Source: Tricholoma matsutake
Lineage: Eukaryota; Basidiomycota; Agaricomycetes; Agaricales; Tricholomataceae
Assembly: GCA_026075535.2 (NCBI GenBank)
Contig: AP026547.1
Location: 9,548,001 to 9,612,000 of the forward strand
DNA length: 64,000 bases
Direction of reading: 5' to 3'
In this document: positions 22,601 through 32,990 of the stretch, one piece after another
Numbering within the stretch: position 1 is the first letter of the stretch
Layout: every line of letters starts with the position of its first letter
The notes under the pieces: generated by a model
Databases searched by the model: none
Told to the model about the DNA's origin: nothing
What the model saw: only the letters and a program-made list of their open reading frames with translations
Made by a program: the position numbers and the translations under genes

Positions 22601-23537
22601 CCTCTCGGATCGTGGCCCTCAGTTCATGGCAGAGTTCACTCGTGAGCTGTACCGACTCCTGGGGATCAAACTCCTCGCTTCAACTGCTTATCACCCACAA
22701 ACTGATGGCCAGACGGAGCGAGTCAACCAGGAACTGGAGCAGTACATCCGCCTCTTTGTCAATGAACGCCAGGATGATTGGGATGATCTCCTTCCTTTGG
22801 CCAAGTTCGGATACAACAACCATGTCCATGCTTCCACTCAACAGACCCCTTTCCTCTTAGACACTGGACGACATCCACGCATGGGATTTGAACCTCGCCA
22901 AACTCCCTCACACATCGAGACAGTGAATGAGTTCACAGAACGCATGAGGGATAGCTTGGAGGAGGCAAGGGCAGCCTTAGCAAAGGCAAAGGACGACATG
23001 GCGCGATTTTACAACCAGCGTCACTCCCCAACCCCTCAGTACAAGGTTGGTGATCGAGTTTATCTTGACTCCAGTGACATCTCCACTACACGTCCATCCA
23101 AGAAACTCGCTCATCGCTTCTTGGGACCTTTCCCCATTGTCAAGTGCGTTGGAACACATGCCTATCGTCTACGCCTCCCAGCCTCCATGTCCAGACTCCA
23201 TCCCGTCTTCCATGTCGTCAAATTGCTTCCAGCTCCCCCAGATCCATTCCCGGGACGCCATTCACACCCACCACCACCACCTACAGTGATCGAGGGAGAA
23301 CCCCAATATGAAGTCGAGTCAATCTTGGACAGCCGTTTGCGTCGAGGAAAACTCCAGTATTTGGTACATTGGAAGGGTTATGGGTATGAGGAGAACTCAT
23401 GGGTCGAAGAGTCTGATGTAAATGCCCCTCGGTTAATCAAGGAATTCCACCGACGGCACACTGCTGCACCGCGTCGCATTCAAGTCACGGACTTTGGTCG
23501 TATACGATTTCGAATGCATCGGGGCGATGCATCTTAG
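19644..23537 (+). CDS. pol polyprotein of E1 (PR-RT-RH-INT-chromodomain)
   Basis: An uninterrupted reading frame of about 1297 codons. Domains in order: aspartic protease (LLDSGATGLFID, about residue 95), reverse transcriptase (TKLDVRWGYN; catalytic YLDDIL near 485), RNase H (VEADSSDFATGAVLSQQ near 630), integrase HHCC finger (HHDSQIAGHPGRWKT to CDLCLRT), integrase core (VSVDFV, LSDRGPQF, TDGQTERVNQELEQYI), GPF/Y module (HRFLGPFPIV) and a C-terminal chromodomain (HWKGYGYEENSWVEE). All catalytic residues I can check are present. The frame is -1 relative to gag. Because the gag stop and the pol ATG are six bases apart, translation could use frameshifting or reinitiation; I see no clear slippery site. 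This copy could supply enzymes even if its gag is broken. Confidence 0.95.
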   Translation: MPSLPVHNRFEVLSVESLENESISVTAPLSDPSKLAKDVPALPISPSTPRPKIKSWERKLPRKYIVASTPSAHSLNLAIELQTTDTGQILGVSALLDSGATGLFIDSHLVQQHRLNTRSLSRPIPVYNVDGSPNEAGAIREVADLVLRYKDHSERALFAVTQLGKQKAILGYPWLRDHNPEVDWCTGEVTMSRCPSRCRTCFTEARQERRGQKAAIRRTQKCRAGPLPIPEVELEGVPDLMPDSDDDDEDPEEVEEGDRIFYTAIRSSHEVCATSNISQRLAEAFHKNNAAKSSTNSLLPHLHEFEDVFSKESFDSLPARKPWDHAIELTPGATPSSCKVYPLSPEEQRQLDQFIDEHLASGRIRPSKSPMASPFFFVKKKDGSLRPVQDYRRLNNITVKNRYPLPLISELVNQLRGARYFTKLDVRWGYNNVRIKEGDEWKAAFRTNRGLFEPLVMFFGLTNSPATFQTMMNDIFHDLILEGVVCIYLDDILIFTRTVEEHRRITRLVLERLRRYKLYLRQDKCEFERTKIEYLGLIISEGQVEMDPIKVNGVTAWPTPTNKKEVQSFLGFINFYRRFIKDFSHHARPLFDLTGKEAWRWDNAQQEAFEKLKEMVTSAPILTFADNSRPFRVEADSSDFATGAVLSQQSPEDQKWHPVAFYSKSLSAVERNYEIHDKEMLAIMRALEEWQHFLEGAQHKVEIWTDHKNLEYFMTAKKLNRRQARWSLYLSRFDFSLHHRPGRSMGKTDALSRRADHGDGSGDNQNIVLLQPDLFTIRALEGIIPQGEERDILRDIRRANRSGLHEDVVARAVKELRKGSTLSLRAAEWAEKEDLLYFRDRIYVPNDPDLRRRIISQHHDSQIAGHPGRWKTLELTSRNYWWPQMSRLIGQYCRTCDLCLRTKVPRRKPIGELHPLPVPESRWDVVSVDFVVELPESNGFDAVMCTVDSVGKRAHFIPTHTTVSALGAARLYLHHVWKLHGLPGAFLSDRGPQFMAEFTRELYRLLGIKLLASTAYHPQTDGQTERVNQELEQYIRLFVNERQDDWDDLLPLAKFGYNNHVHASTQQTPFLLDTGRHPRMGFEPRQTPSHIETVNEFTERMRDSLEEARAALAKAKDDMARFYNQRHSPTPQYKVGDRVYLDSSDISTTRPSKKLAHRFLGPFPIVKCVGTHAYRLRLPASMSRLHPVFHVVKLLPAPPDPFPGRHSHPPPPPTVIEGEPQYEVESILDSRLRRGKLQYLVHWKGYGYEENSWVEESDVNAPRLIKEFHRRHTAAPRRIQVTDFGRIRFRMHRGDAS

Positions 23538-23548
23538 AGAGGGGGTGA
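23536..23548 (+). other. Polypurine tract of E1
   Basis: AGAGAGGGGGTGA directly precedes the 3' LTR and would prime plus-strand DNA synthesis. The same tract lies before the LTR at 364. Confidence 0.8.
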
Positions 23549-23914
23549 TGTAAGGGGACTAAGGGGGTGCCCTGTGTGTTTTTCCTATTTTTTATGTTCG
23601 TCCCATATTTTTCCCCACCTCATTTCCTTCTATTCTTCATTTTCTATGATTTTTCCGGATTTTATTACTAATTTTCCCTTGCTATCATGTTTGTATATGT
23701 TGACACTTTTATATTTAGAGGCGGAGTACCCCTTCCGACACATACCCCTTGGTATGACGTCATTCGGCGGCCTTGATCCGCCTATCTCCGCCTTTTTCTA
23801 TTTTTAGGTTATATTTGATTTTTGTCGTCTTCACATATACTGGGCATCAGCAAGGGGATCCTTAGAGTTTTCTCTTCGGATTTCCCTTTGCTAGAGGCTT
23901 AGGTTGCCCTTATA
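23549..23914 (+). repeat. 3' LTR of E1
   Basis: 366 bp, apparently identical to 17988-18353; followed by the target duplication CTCAT at 23915-23919. Confidence 0.93.
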
Positions 23915-23977
23915 CTCATGAGCAACTGCTCATGGGGTGGATCATGGGTGGAAGGACAGACAACAGTGGGGTCATGT

Positions 23978-24248
23978 CCCCTCCCCCTCCCCCACACTTC
24001 ATGTGGGGAGGGATTTTTTTTGTACTTTTAATTATTTATTAGTATTGTGCCCCCCCTCCCCCATTTTGCATGGGGGAGGGATTTTTTTCTTCATGTTTTT
24101 ACCTCCCCCCTCGTGTTTGGTGTGAGGGGTTAGCTTTTTATGTATATAAATAAAACTCCCTCTCGCATCTTGTGAGAGGGTGGATTTTTTGTTCATCTAT
24201 GTAATCACAATCATCCCCACTCCCTCGCATTCAATGTGAGGGATGTGG
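23978..24248. repeat. Array of five GC-rich hairpins with T tails
   Basis: Five units at about 23978, 24049, 24101, 24156 and 24215 each form a stem of a pyrimidine run (CCCTCCCCC, CTCCCTCTCGC and similar) with its complement (GGGGGAGGG, GTGAGAGGG) around a 4-10 base loop. The stem is usually followed by a run of T. Spacing is 50-70 bp. The stem bases differ between units, but pairing is kept in each. A related hairpin is at 62262-62297, also downstream of the TGCTCATGGGG palindrome. Confidence 0.75.
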
Positions 24249-24330
24249 TTAATTAAAAAAATTTGATCTTTCACTACTCCAAAAAAAATTAGAGTGTCAT
24301 GAATAAACATTATATTACTATCTAATAATT

Positions 24331-24422
24331 CTCCTGTGGCTCAACTGGTTAAGCACACATGTTTGGTTTATCATGTGATCACTCTAATCAAGATGTCTTG
24401 AGTTCAATCCTTACTCTGCACA
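24331..24422 (+). repeat. tRNA-like sequence (SINE or tRNA relic)
   Basis: TGGCTCAACTGG (24336-24347) fits the RNA polymerase III A box and GAGTTCAATCC (about 24399-24409) fits the B box, with spacing usual for a tRNA with a long variable arm or a SINE head. The acceptor and T stems pair poorly, so a functional tRNA is unlikely. Confidence 0.35.
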
Positions 24423-24429
24423 AATATAT

Positions 24430-25580
24430 TTTGTAGCCACTTTGACAACTTAAGACTTGAATTTGGGCTCGATACTGATAGGTGTGGCCAATACTGACAC
24501 TGATACTGAGCGGAGTTTGTAAGCATTTCCCATGCCAAATGCGGACATTCTTACCATCATCATCCTCACTCTTGTGTTTCCTATGCTCATTGCTTCCTAT
24601 TGGAGGCCCAATTCATTGACCTTGTGTGTAATTGTAGGTCTGAAATCCTAGTTGAGGAGTTGTAGCCAGAAGTTTAGCTAAGCACTGTCATTTTTGTGTT
24701 CTGTACATAATGAACATGGTCAGTTTCATGGCAACAAGCTTGAGGTGTCTGAATGACAACTGTGCACCTTCAAGCTATGAGGGGGGTGTTCATAGCATAG
24801 CAAATTGAGTTGGAATAGTGATTCTGGGGGATTATTTAAGAATGTATTGCATTTGATAAATCTCAGTTCAGTGTTTCATGTTTCACTAATGATAATTGTC
24901 CCCTGCCAGTCACAGGGTGGACTACCTGCAAGAAGTACTTCCTGGTGGCATGTTCAATATTACTGTGCTCAAAATGTCCATGAACTAAACATCTTACCTT
25001 GATTTTTACAATTAAAATGTTGGTTTATTCATCCAACCACAAACTATGCTCCTAAAAATTGATGTATCTTCACTATTCTTATCTCCTCTGCTGTTCATGA
25101 AACAGCCATCTAATACAGTAGTCCCAGTGCCCAACCTGTGTTTAATGCAAGATAGGCTTTGGTGTTTTGTTGTAAAATACTGATTGAAATTTCATTTGTG
25201 ACCACTCACTCAGCCCATTCTTTGAGAATTTGACATATAACTTCAGGCTTCCAAGTCATTGTAATACATAACTAGGAGGCCACAGAGGCAGCCATAAAAA
25301 TGATCTTGACATGGTGTAGATGAGAGTGCGCATAGTGCACAGAAAATGAATGTGCATCAAATATCTTACCACTGAGGGCAAAGCTCTTAGAGGCATGTTA
25401 TCAATGTTGGATCAAATTGAATACAATACTTTTAATGCCTGAGTGGCTTGCTACCTTCGACAGTGAGTATGCACACTCCCAATTCAGTATCCAAGACTTT
25501 TTTATTTATTTATTTAATTTTTTCCACATCTATCAGTATCGAGCCAAAATTTGACTATCCATTAGGGTATATACTCTAAG
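24430..25580. other. No recognisable gene
   Basis: AT-rich sequence with only short ORFs and no domain I recognise. A (TTTA)n run is at about 25500-25515. Confidence 0.45.
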
Positions 25581-25585
25581 TTGAG

Positions 25586-25690
25586 CATCTGGAATAACCA
25601 GAATCTGGTCAGAATAACTGGAATAACTGGACTCTGACTGGAATAACTGGACTCTGACCGGAATAACTGGACTCCAACCAGAATAGGTGG
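25586..25690. repeat. 22-bp minisatellite
   Basis: Four to five head-to-tail copies of GGAATAACTGGACTCTGACC and variants lie next to the copia RT fragment. Confidence 0.8.
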
Positions 25691-25699
25691 GAGAGGGTA

Positions 25700-26300
25700 A
25701 ATTACAGACAATTTTACTTGGTTCTCCAAGGTCGGTAACTTCCTATTCTGAGTTGAGAGTTTTCTTCATATGGTCCATCATTATATCAGATGAAGCAAAG
25801 AGTAGTGAGTTGTCCACTCAGACAGCCATTATTCCAAAGTCATTACCATCACATTGTATATATGTGCATGGATCTGAAAGTAAGCATTTGTAATTGTGGG
25901 TCTTGAGTTTCTCATCAACTTTGTTATCCCACTCACATCCTCCATTCTGACAACTGGCAAAAATGTTTCCATATAATTGTATCTGGGTTGTTGAGCACAT
26001 CCTTTTGCCACTAGTCTTATGACTTCCCCTTCCTTATTTTGTTTCTTAATAAAGACCCATTTGTTACTGATTGGAACTGCATTGGAAGGTTTCTGGACAA
26101 GTTCCCAAGTCCCCTTAATAAGTCCAACTCTACTTTCATGGCCTTTTGCCATTCAGGCCAGTCAGGGGAATTTTGAGCTCATAAGTTCATCACTGGCTAT
26201 AATTGTGTAGACTTCTTCCATTGATAAGAAGGTATCATCTTCTTCCTTTTGGGTGCCTTTGAAGCTTTTTGAAGGGAAGGGGTGGAGTTTGAAGAGGTGC
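25700..26300 (-). pseudogene. Copia reverse transcriptase fragment
   Basis: The minus strand reads SMEEVYTIIASDELMSSKFP, then GTWELVQKPSNAVPISNKWV, RLVAKGCAQQPRYNYMETF and LPVVRMEDV. After a deletion it continues LSDPCTYIQCDGNDFGIMAV and WVDNSLLFASSD, in which the usual VDD motif is VDN. This is the RT palm of a Ty1/copia element with an internal deletion and a mutated catalytic site. Its 5' side abuts a Ty3/gypsy gag at about 26300. Confidence 0.75.
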
Positions 26301-27307
26301 TACCAACTCTGGTGTTGGTGAGTTGGCATCAGAGGCTTCTTCAATTGGCAATACATTAAAGTGATTCCATGTGGGAAGCTGTGGCATCCCTACTGCAACT
26401 TCACAATGCTCTTGAGTGACGTGTGAGGGTGACCTTGACATCTTGGTGCTCAATGGTGCCTGCAGTGACTCTGGGGTCTCAAGGGAATCCTCCTGACACC
26501 ACAAGTTGGTGAACACCTCATTGATGATACAATTTTCATCATAGAGGATTGCAGTCTCATACCACTGCTGGGGGATTTCATCAGAGGGCTGCCCTGCAAC
26601 CATGCAAGCCACCTGGTCCTGCATGTGGGGAAGTAGACCTTGGCAGAATTTAAGGATGATGGGTGCCCCTTTGAGGTAGTGTGCCCAGTCGACTAACTCA
26701 CCAAAGTGGTTGATGTACTCCTCGATGGTCTGACACTCCTGGAAGTAGTGTTGGGTCTTGAGTTCAATCCTTGCAGCTTGGACCTTGTTTCTCAGGCAGA
26801 ACTTCATGACAAATACTGCAACAAATGCCAGCCATGACTTGAATCATAGCACTCCTGTAGTCTGGTAGGTGCAGAATTTCTGATTGACAAACTGTGCAGC
26901 TCGGTCACCCTTCATGAATGAGAGTGCCCACAGAATCTTTGCTTGGTCATCAGCAAATCAGTGTGGGGCAAGGGTGAAATACAGTTCACATGAATTGAGG
27001 AAGGATCGGCCTTTGTCATTTTGTCATGATCACCTGCAAATTTGTTTGGGGTCGCAGGTTTCACAGAATGGTACAAAGTTTTTGTTTGGCCATTCAAAAC
27101 ACCAGTGAAGGTAGGGGGGGGGGGTTTGAACATTCTGGGCTCATACTGTACATGATTCAGTTGGTTGTTAATGAGTGTGAAAACCTGGTTTATTGCCCCA
27201 ATGGCAGCCTCACATTGCAAAAGTCTGTGAGAGTTGGTCACATTACAAACAAGTGTAATGTAGAGGGATTGTAGTGGAGTGTCCAAAGTTATAAGGAAAA
27301 AGTGCAA
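26300..27307 (-). pseudogene. Ty3/gypsy gag fragment
   Basis: Minus-strand pieces: VKPATPNKFAGDHDKMTKAD (about 27060) resembles the start of the capsid domain; CISPLPHTDLLMTKQ and further frameshifted parts follow; then MKFCLRNKVQAARIELKTQH, TIEEYINHFGELVDWAHYLK, LKFCQGLLPHMQDQVACMVA and PQQWYETAILYDEN (26807 to about 26540). The match in order and spacing to the E1 gag is good, but frames are broken and no zinc knuckle is retained. The end at about 26300 fuses to a copia fragment. A G9 run is at about 27113-27122. Confidence 0.75.
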
Positions 27308-27353
27308 AATTCACTGCTTTACTAACTGACTCTGGCAATCTATTACTCTCAGT

Positions 27354-27440
27354 CTGCTAAAGTGAGAGTTTTCTACTGTAAGGGCAATCTTATGTTACAA
27401 GCCTGAACTTGGACTAGTGAGGGAAAACTGAAGTATATAT
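27354..27440 (-). repeat. LTR end and primer-binding site of the gypsy gag fragment
   Basis: In minus sense an LTR end (ATTGCCCTTACA, up to 27377) is followed by GTAGAAAACTCTCAC, the same PBS as in E1 (GTAGAAAACTCTCCC). The outer limit of the LTR could not be set. ORF-free sequence runs on to about 27640. Confidence 0.55.
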
Positions 27441-27639
27441 CAATGAATGTAGTAGAATACAAATGAATGACTAATCTAGTAAGGGAACAAGAATGGTATG
27501 ATAGCCAGATCACTCAACCTACTAAGCCCACCTGGGAGAATTTTGAGATAGATCTTTGTAATGAACAGTCCAGCTGGATCAAACTGGTCAAACAAGAAAT
27601 CATTTGATATAGTGATCTCCCCATTGCAAGCACAACAGC

Positions 27640-27904
27640 ACCTCTTATGTTCATCAATGACTCTATATCACACAGCGAATACCAAGGACAGGAAAGCTTA
27701 ATCCACAACTCTGGCTTGCATGCATTGCAGATGAGCTCCTATGCTAATTTGGCTTTCCTTACAGTCAAAAGCCATTTTTGCGAGCTACTCACTGAAGTCC
27801 AGACCATACAGCAAGATGATGATGCAATAGTGCTTGGCATGCGACTCATGGATCAACTAGCCCATCTGGATCATGAAAAGGAGCTCCAATGGGTTCAACA
27901 ATGA
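27640..27904 (+). pseudogene. Conserved-looking fungal fragment, unknown
   Basis: Open stretch encoding EYQGQESLIHNSGLHALQMS, then YANLAFLTVKSHFCELL and a short tail ending VQQ. Its style suggests part of a repeat-associated basidiomycete protein, but I cannot name the family. A second open piece at 27890-28119 may continue it. No start or domain can be assigned. Confidence 0.3.
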
Positions 27905-28738
27905 GTATGCCAATCACCTGGGAGAGTAGTCGTAAACACAGATATGTGGTAAAGATTACTTATAGCTATATTCACACCCTATTTCATTGTCCAGAGACTC
28001 ATTTTTATCATGGACCCCAAGATCCTGTTTTAAAAGCAGCATTGATCCTGTCTCTGGTCTTGGAAAACATATATTTTGTGCCTTGTAGAGCACTCTGCAT
28101 GCATCTAGCTGGCCTCTAAGATATCTTGTGTCTGAATGGCACACCACTTGAAACCATCAATATGATTTTCAAAGACCCTCACTCCTGCTCAACTCAGTTT
28201 TATCTTGACCCCGTTGATACACCCTCAGGCACTACAACCTCAGAGACTCATTTTTTGATCACTGACATGATCAACAGGGCTAATATGATGTGCCTGACCC
28301 CTTGCAAGTGACCTGCATGCAATGAACTGAATGTGTCATGTGCACTCTCTGTGCACAAGTAAATGATGGATATGACTCCCTAGCTACCCATCAGCACTTC
28401 TTCCAACAGAGCTCTGAGACATGGTTCTGCTTCATTATCTACCACTGCTCCAACTGTTTAGCCTGTTGGTATGTGACAGCACATCCCTATTCTGACCAAT
28501 CATGGTGAGGTTTCACATGTGTGCTGCAAGTGCACCAATAGCATGTCACATCCTACATATCAAGAGGATACTCTCCGAGCTAGCACATCATTCAGAAGGG
28601 TCAGCTACTCCATTCAACACCATGTGCACAGACCTAGCGAGCCTGCGACCTATAGTGACTAGCCTATTCATTTATGTGAACTACTCTTAGCTTACTTTAC
28701 TTATGATTTCTTATATTGGACTCTCTCATGGAGTCCTA

Positions 28739-29069
28739 GTGTTGTCATGGCTCAGCCATGTTTTTTTGCTACTTTGGGAAATAAAATAGCTAAAATTCTG
28801 AAAATATTTGAGGACCTAGATCACATGATAAGCCGAGGGGTCCTCTGCCAACTCTAAGCGATCCGACCACTGGTTCCCACATTATGTAAGCAGCTTAAAA
28901 TGCGGCTTAGCAAGCCACCATCCAAGCTGCTTAAATAACATGGCAGATCACTTAGAGTTGGCAGAGGACCCCTCGGCTTATCATGTGATCTAGGTCCTCA
29001 AATATTTTCAGAATTTTAGCTATTTTATTTCCCAAAGTAGCAAAAAATGCAGCTGAGCCATGGCAACAC
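28739..29069. mobile_element. Foldback MITE, copy 1
   Basis: 331 bp with long inverted arms of about 125 bp (28739-28862 and the complement of about 28945-29069). Outer ends are GTGTTG and CAACAC, and TA flanks both ends (28737-28738, 29070-29071), as in Tc1/mariner-type insertions. The spacer holds no ORF. Confidence 0.85.
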
Positions 29070-29071
29070 TA

Positions 29072-29550
29072 TCATGGACTTTATTTGTATATCATTCATC
29101 TCACCTATATAGCTTAGTTGTTAGATCTTGTATCTGGGAGAAACACCTGGTTTCCTCACAGAATAGTATCATTGCATCCCATCAGCTCAGATCTTGTTTA
29201 CCATGTTGAGCACTTTGTCTCTAACATTGCGCTCGTTGAACTTGTTCAGTCCATTAGATAGCATTGCTTGGCTATCTCGTGTTTACTGCTTGCATTCTCT
29301 CAGAACTTTGTTGTTGTTCCATTCATCTGTCAAAGGCCCCGTGTGACCTTGCAATCCAGCATCCAATGTCATTGCTCTACAAGAGAGCTCTTTTTGTTTG
29401 TTTTAGTGCTACCGTGCATTAGACCTCTCAGTTCAAGTTAGCTATCTTAGGGTGTTCTGAGGCCATCTAGATGAACTAGCACCTCTCTTCCTTACTGCAG
29501 TGCAGCCTTGTTTTAGGTTGTGTTGTTTTCTTGTTGTGTTGTCCTCAGAT
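29072..29550. other. No recognisable gene
   Basis: Short ORFs only, between the MITE and the Tnp2 gene. It may contain its promoter or decayed leader exons. Confidence 0.4.
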
Positions 29551-29553
29551 TGA

Positions 29554-32500
29554 GTGGCAGCTGGAGTCATAATCACTGTGGTCCAACAATTCTTGTCCTG
29601 CCCCAAATGCCACTGTCTTTATCCATATAACCCCAGAGATAGTCCTGATAGTAGTATTTGGCCTGCTATCCTTCACTGCAATTACCAGAAGACACCACAA
29701 AGGTTGCAATGCAATGCACTGTTGTGGAAACTATGGGATATTGGTGACAAATGGCAGAAATATGTACCCTGTAGCAAATATTTGCACCAGGATCTCAAGT
29801 TCTGGCTGGGACATTTATTATTGTGAGAACAAATTGAATCTCATCTTGATCAGGTTCTCCAGAGTTTGCAGTGGGATTGAGATACAGACATCCATGATAT
29901 TTGGCAGTCACAAGTATTCCACTCATTGAAAGATGTCTACAGTAATGTGTTCTTTCCTCCTCCTGCTGGAGAAGGTCAGATAGTTTTCAGCCTTTCATTA
30001 GATGGATTCAATCCTTATTCCAACAAAATAGCAGGCATGCATGTGAAATCTACAGGCATCTGGTTGGTTGTTCTCAACCTACCTCCACATCTTCATTATC
30101 TGCATGAAAATGTCTGCCATTTGGGCACTATCTTGGGCTCACCATCTGCAGATCAAATTAATCACTATCTCAAATTAGTGGTTGACATCCTCCTGGAATT
30201 TTGTGACCCAGGTGTTTTCTTCTCCTGGACCTCCAATTACCCATCTGGTAGACTTTTCCGAGCAATGCTCATACCATTTGTGGCTGATATGCTCAGAGCT
30301 CACCAGCTTATAGGTCTTCCTGGAGTTACCATGGTGCACCATTTTTGCTCTGTTTGTGATCTTGATTATCATGACATCGATGTCTTGGATTCTACAGAGT
30401 GGCCTGAAAAGAATGCCAATCATATATGCTACTTCACTGGGCTATGGAAAGATGTGGAGAGCAAACAGCACCAAGAGATATTTGAGGTGTGTGGGCTGCA
30501 GTGGTCTGCACTACTAGATCTTCCTTACTGGGATCCATTATGCTACACTGTCATTGGCTCTATGCATGTGCTAGATCTTGGTCTATTCTGCACTCACTGC
30601 CTCAAAATTTTTCAAATCAGTAGTAAGCAACTTGGTGGTGATGGCACCATCATGAAGCCATCCCTGGTCAAACTGAAGCAGGTGCCAAGTCAGAAACAGC
30701 TCAGTCAGTGTCTTGAAGTGATTTGCATAAACGAAATGAAGATGGTTCTAAAATTGCTGTCCTTTGATTGTGAAGTCTTGGTGACAATTTGCAAAGATTA
30801 TGACATCTGAGCTGCTGGAAATACTTTGGTTGTTGGAACTAAATGGGTACTGGCACAGAATATATATCATTGGGTTTGTGCATTTGCCTTATTTGCTGTG
30901 CTATGTGAAGCTAAATCCAGTTGTTGTCCAAGCAACAAGGAAATCATTCCAGTGTCCAATCCCTGCTTGCACTTTCCCTGTTTAAATATCACGGTCTGGA
31001 TCCCATCCCACCAATTTCTGATCATGACCAGGACATTGTCTGAGTCATTGATGACTCTGAAGAGACCATCAGACTCCCTCCCACTCCAGGCATAAACCCA
31101 GCAGTCGTTCAATGTATCTTATGCCATCTCACAGCAGACGATGAACCAGAAGAAGCCATAATGACCATCTACAAGCAGGGCTCTGGTAAGATATTCAAAT
31201 ACCTCTGTGATCTCTTGGACATCAACATCAGTCTGCTTGGCAACAAGCAAAAGAAACAAAGCTTATTTGAGGTTCTCAAGCAGTTGGTATGCCTCATTAG
31301 TCCTATTTAAACAATGATACTGATCATCCAGGCTAATACTCAGAGATCTGCTTGGCTTTTGTCTTACATTGAAATTGCCAAAGAATTACAATCACCCCAC
31401 CATGTTGTCCTCGGAAAGGATGTCTTGACAGCAGTAGGGGCAGACATGGCACATACACAGCTCCCTTCATGAATTTCCCCCATGCCCCACAACTGGGGGA
31501 CTGCTGCCAGGGGTAAGCTGAGTGCAGACCAATGGAGGATTGTGGGCACAATACATTTGCCTATTATGTTAATTTGGCTATGGGTCAATGAGACAGCTCA
31601 AAAACAGGACCTGCTTAATAGTTTTATGAACCTTGTTAGCACTGTTTGCATTGTGAACATGCGCATCTCATCTCCAAATCAAAGTCAGGCATACAAAGAC
31701 CATGTCTTCTGTTATGTTGGTGGCTTGAAGACTTTGTACCTACCCCGACCAGCACCTCAAACCTATCTATCATGCTGCTCTTCACATTGGCAACTTTTTG
31801 CAGTTGTTTGCCCCAGTTCACTCACATAGCACACCTTTGTATGAACACATCATCAATTTCCTCCATTGTATGGATATCAATTTGAAACCTAGTATGTGAC
31901 AGACAAAACATTGTATTTATTTGTGAATCATAATCAACTGACTATAGGTGAACTTGAGTCAACTTTTGCAAAGACATTTTCCCACAGTTCTAATCTCCAA
32001 GCAATCCTTGCTGACAATGATCACATAAAACATGCAGTCGGAGAAATGGTAACACTCAAGATTCAATCAAGAAAGAAGACATGCAAGGCTTTTTTCCAGT
32101 AAATCTACTGGATCCCAATCAATCAGAATATATTGTCAAGTCGAAAGCAAGACCAATCCAGTTGGATGAGCAAGAATATCAATATATTTGTGAATTCATC
32201 AACCAGAGATATCCCATGGACAAGCAGCCTCTTCTACCTCAGGACACATTATCTGCACAGAAGATTCATATTCATGGTGTTTCTTACAGTACTGCTGGTT
32301 CTAGAGATTGCAATATCATATTCAAACCCACTATCCAAACAATGCCCATGACTCAGACAGGTGGCATGATCTAGTGTTTCAAGGTCCAGTCTTTTGCTGT
32401 TTTGCTGTATCTCAGCAATGACTGAATGAAATCATTTTGTCAAAGAGAGGACCCCCCAATATTTTCACTTCTCTATCCATGATTAAATTTTGTGATAATC

Positions 32501-32990
32501 ACTGACCAGATTCCTTATGTTCCAGAGATGACACCCCAGTCTTTGGCCAGATCTATCTGCTCAAATATTTTCATGATTTTATCTTATTGTTTGAGGTAGT
32601 AGGAGGCAGTTTATATTTTAAAAAGACTGCAAAAGAGTGCAACCCAACTGGACCTCAAAACACTAGTGGCATCATTCAAACCATTTTTCAATACTCCTGC
32701 TCATGGCAGTCCAAGGGTCTTTACCTCACAGTACCAGAGCTGCCCCCATTACGCCTTTTAAATGGCCATGTCAATCCATTCCAGAAATATGGCTTTGCAG
32801 GGGGATTTCTTTGTGATAGTGGAATTCCTGCTCAGCTGCATGTTATTGCAGCCTCACAATTTCACATTAACAAATATGAAGGATGATGCAAACAAGCACC
32901 TTATACATGTCCTTCCTCTTGATCAAGTAAGAGATGAATATGTTTGTTTTTTGGTATGCACTGATGATGTTGGTCAATTATCATATATCT
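29554..32990 (+). pseudogene. Tnp2-type (CACTA/EnSpm) transposase, decayed
   Basis: Blocks in order: a zinc-binding start (CPKCHCLYP, 29597), then the transposase core at 29926-30810 (IVFSLSLDGFNPYSNKIAG; LVVLNLPPHLHYLHENV; SPSADQINHYLKLVVDILLE; DPGVFFSWTSNYPSGRLFRA; VHHFCSVCDLDYHDID; LLDLPYWDPLCYTVIGSMHV). The C-terminal part is at 31390-31830 (HNWGTAARGKLSADQWRIVG, then TIHLPIMLIWLW) and 31890-32370 (IGELESTFAKTFSHSS, YICEFINQRYPMD). The LDGFNP aspartate is the usual first catalytic position. A TGA at about 31470 (LPS*ISPMP) replaces Trp, and several frame changes occur, some perhaps introns. CACTA-type termini were not found. It cannot make an active enzyme as read. Confidence 0.78.

Larger units (their letters stand above)
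17988..23914 (+). mobile_element. Complete Ty3/gypsy chromovirus (E1)
   Basis: A 5927-bp element with two 366-bp LTRs that appear identical base for base, flanked by CTCAT at 17983-17987 and 23915-23919. Order: LTR, self-priming PBS (18356-18365), gag (18520-19638, one stop), pol (19644-23537, open), polypurine tract (23536-23548), LTR. The empty site matches the repeat at 62098-62130. Identical LTRs point to a recent insertion. The partial element at 1-788 is a near-identical relative. Confidence 0.95.

Noticed and set aside
26755..26770. B-box-like CTTGAGTTCAATCCTT as a second tRNA relic.
   Set aside because: It lies inside gypsy gag coding sequence and has no A box at suitable distance.
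27889..28690. Several 60-75 codon ORFs on both strands.
   Set aside because: No motif, no consistent frame; possible decay of the fragment at 27640 but not supportable.
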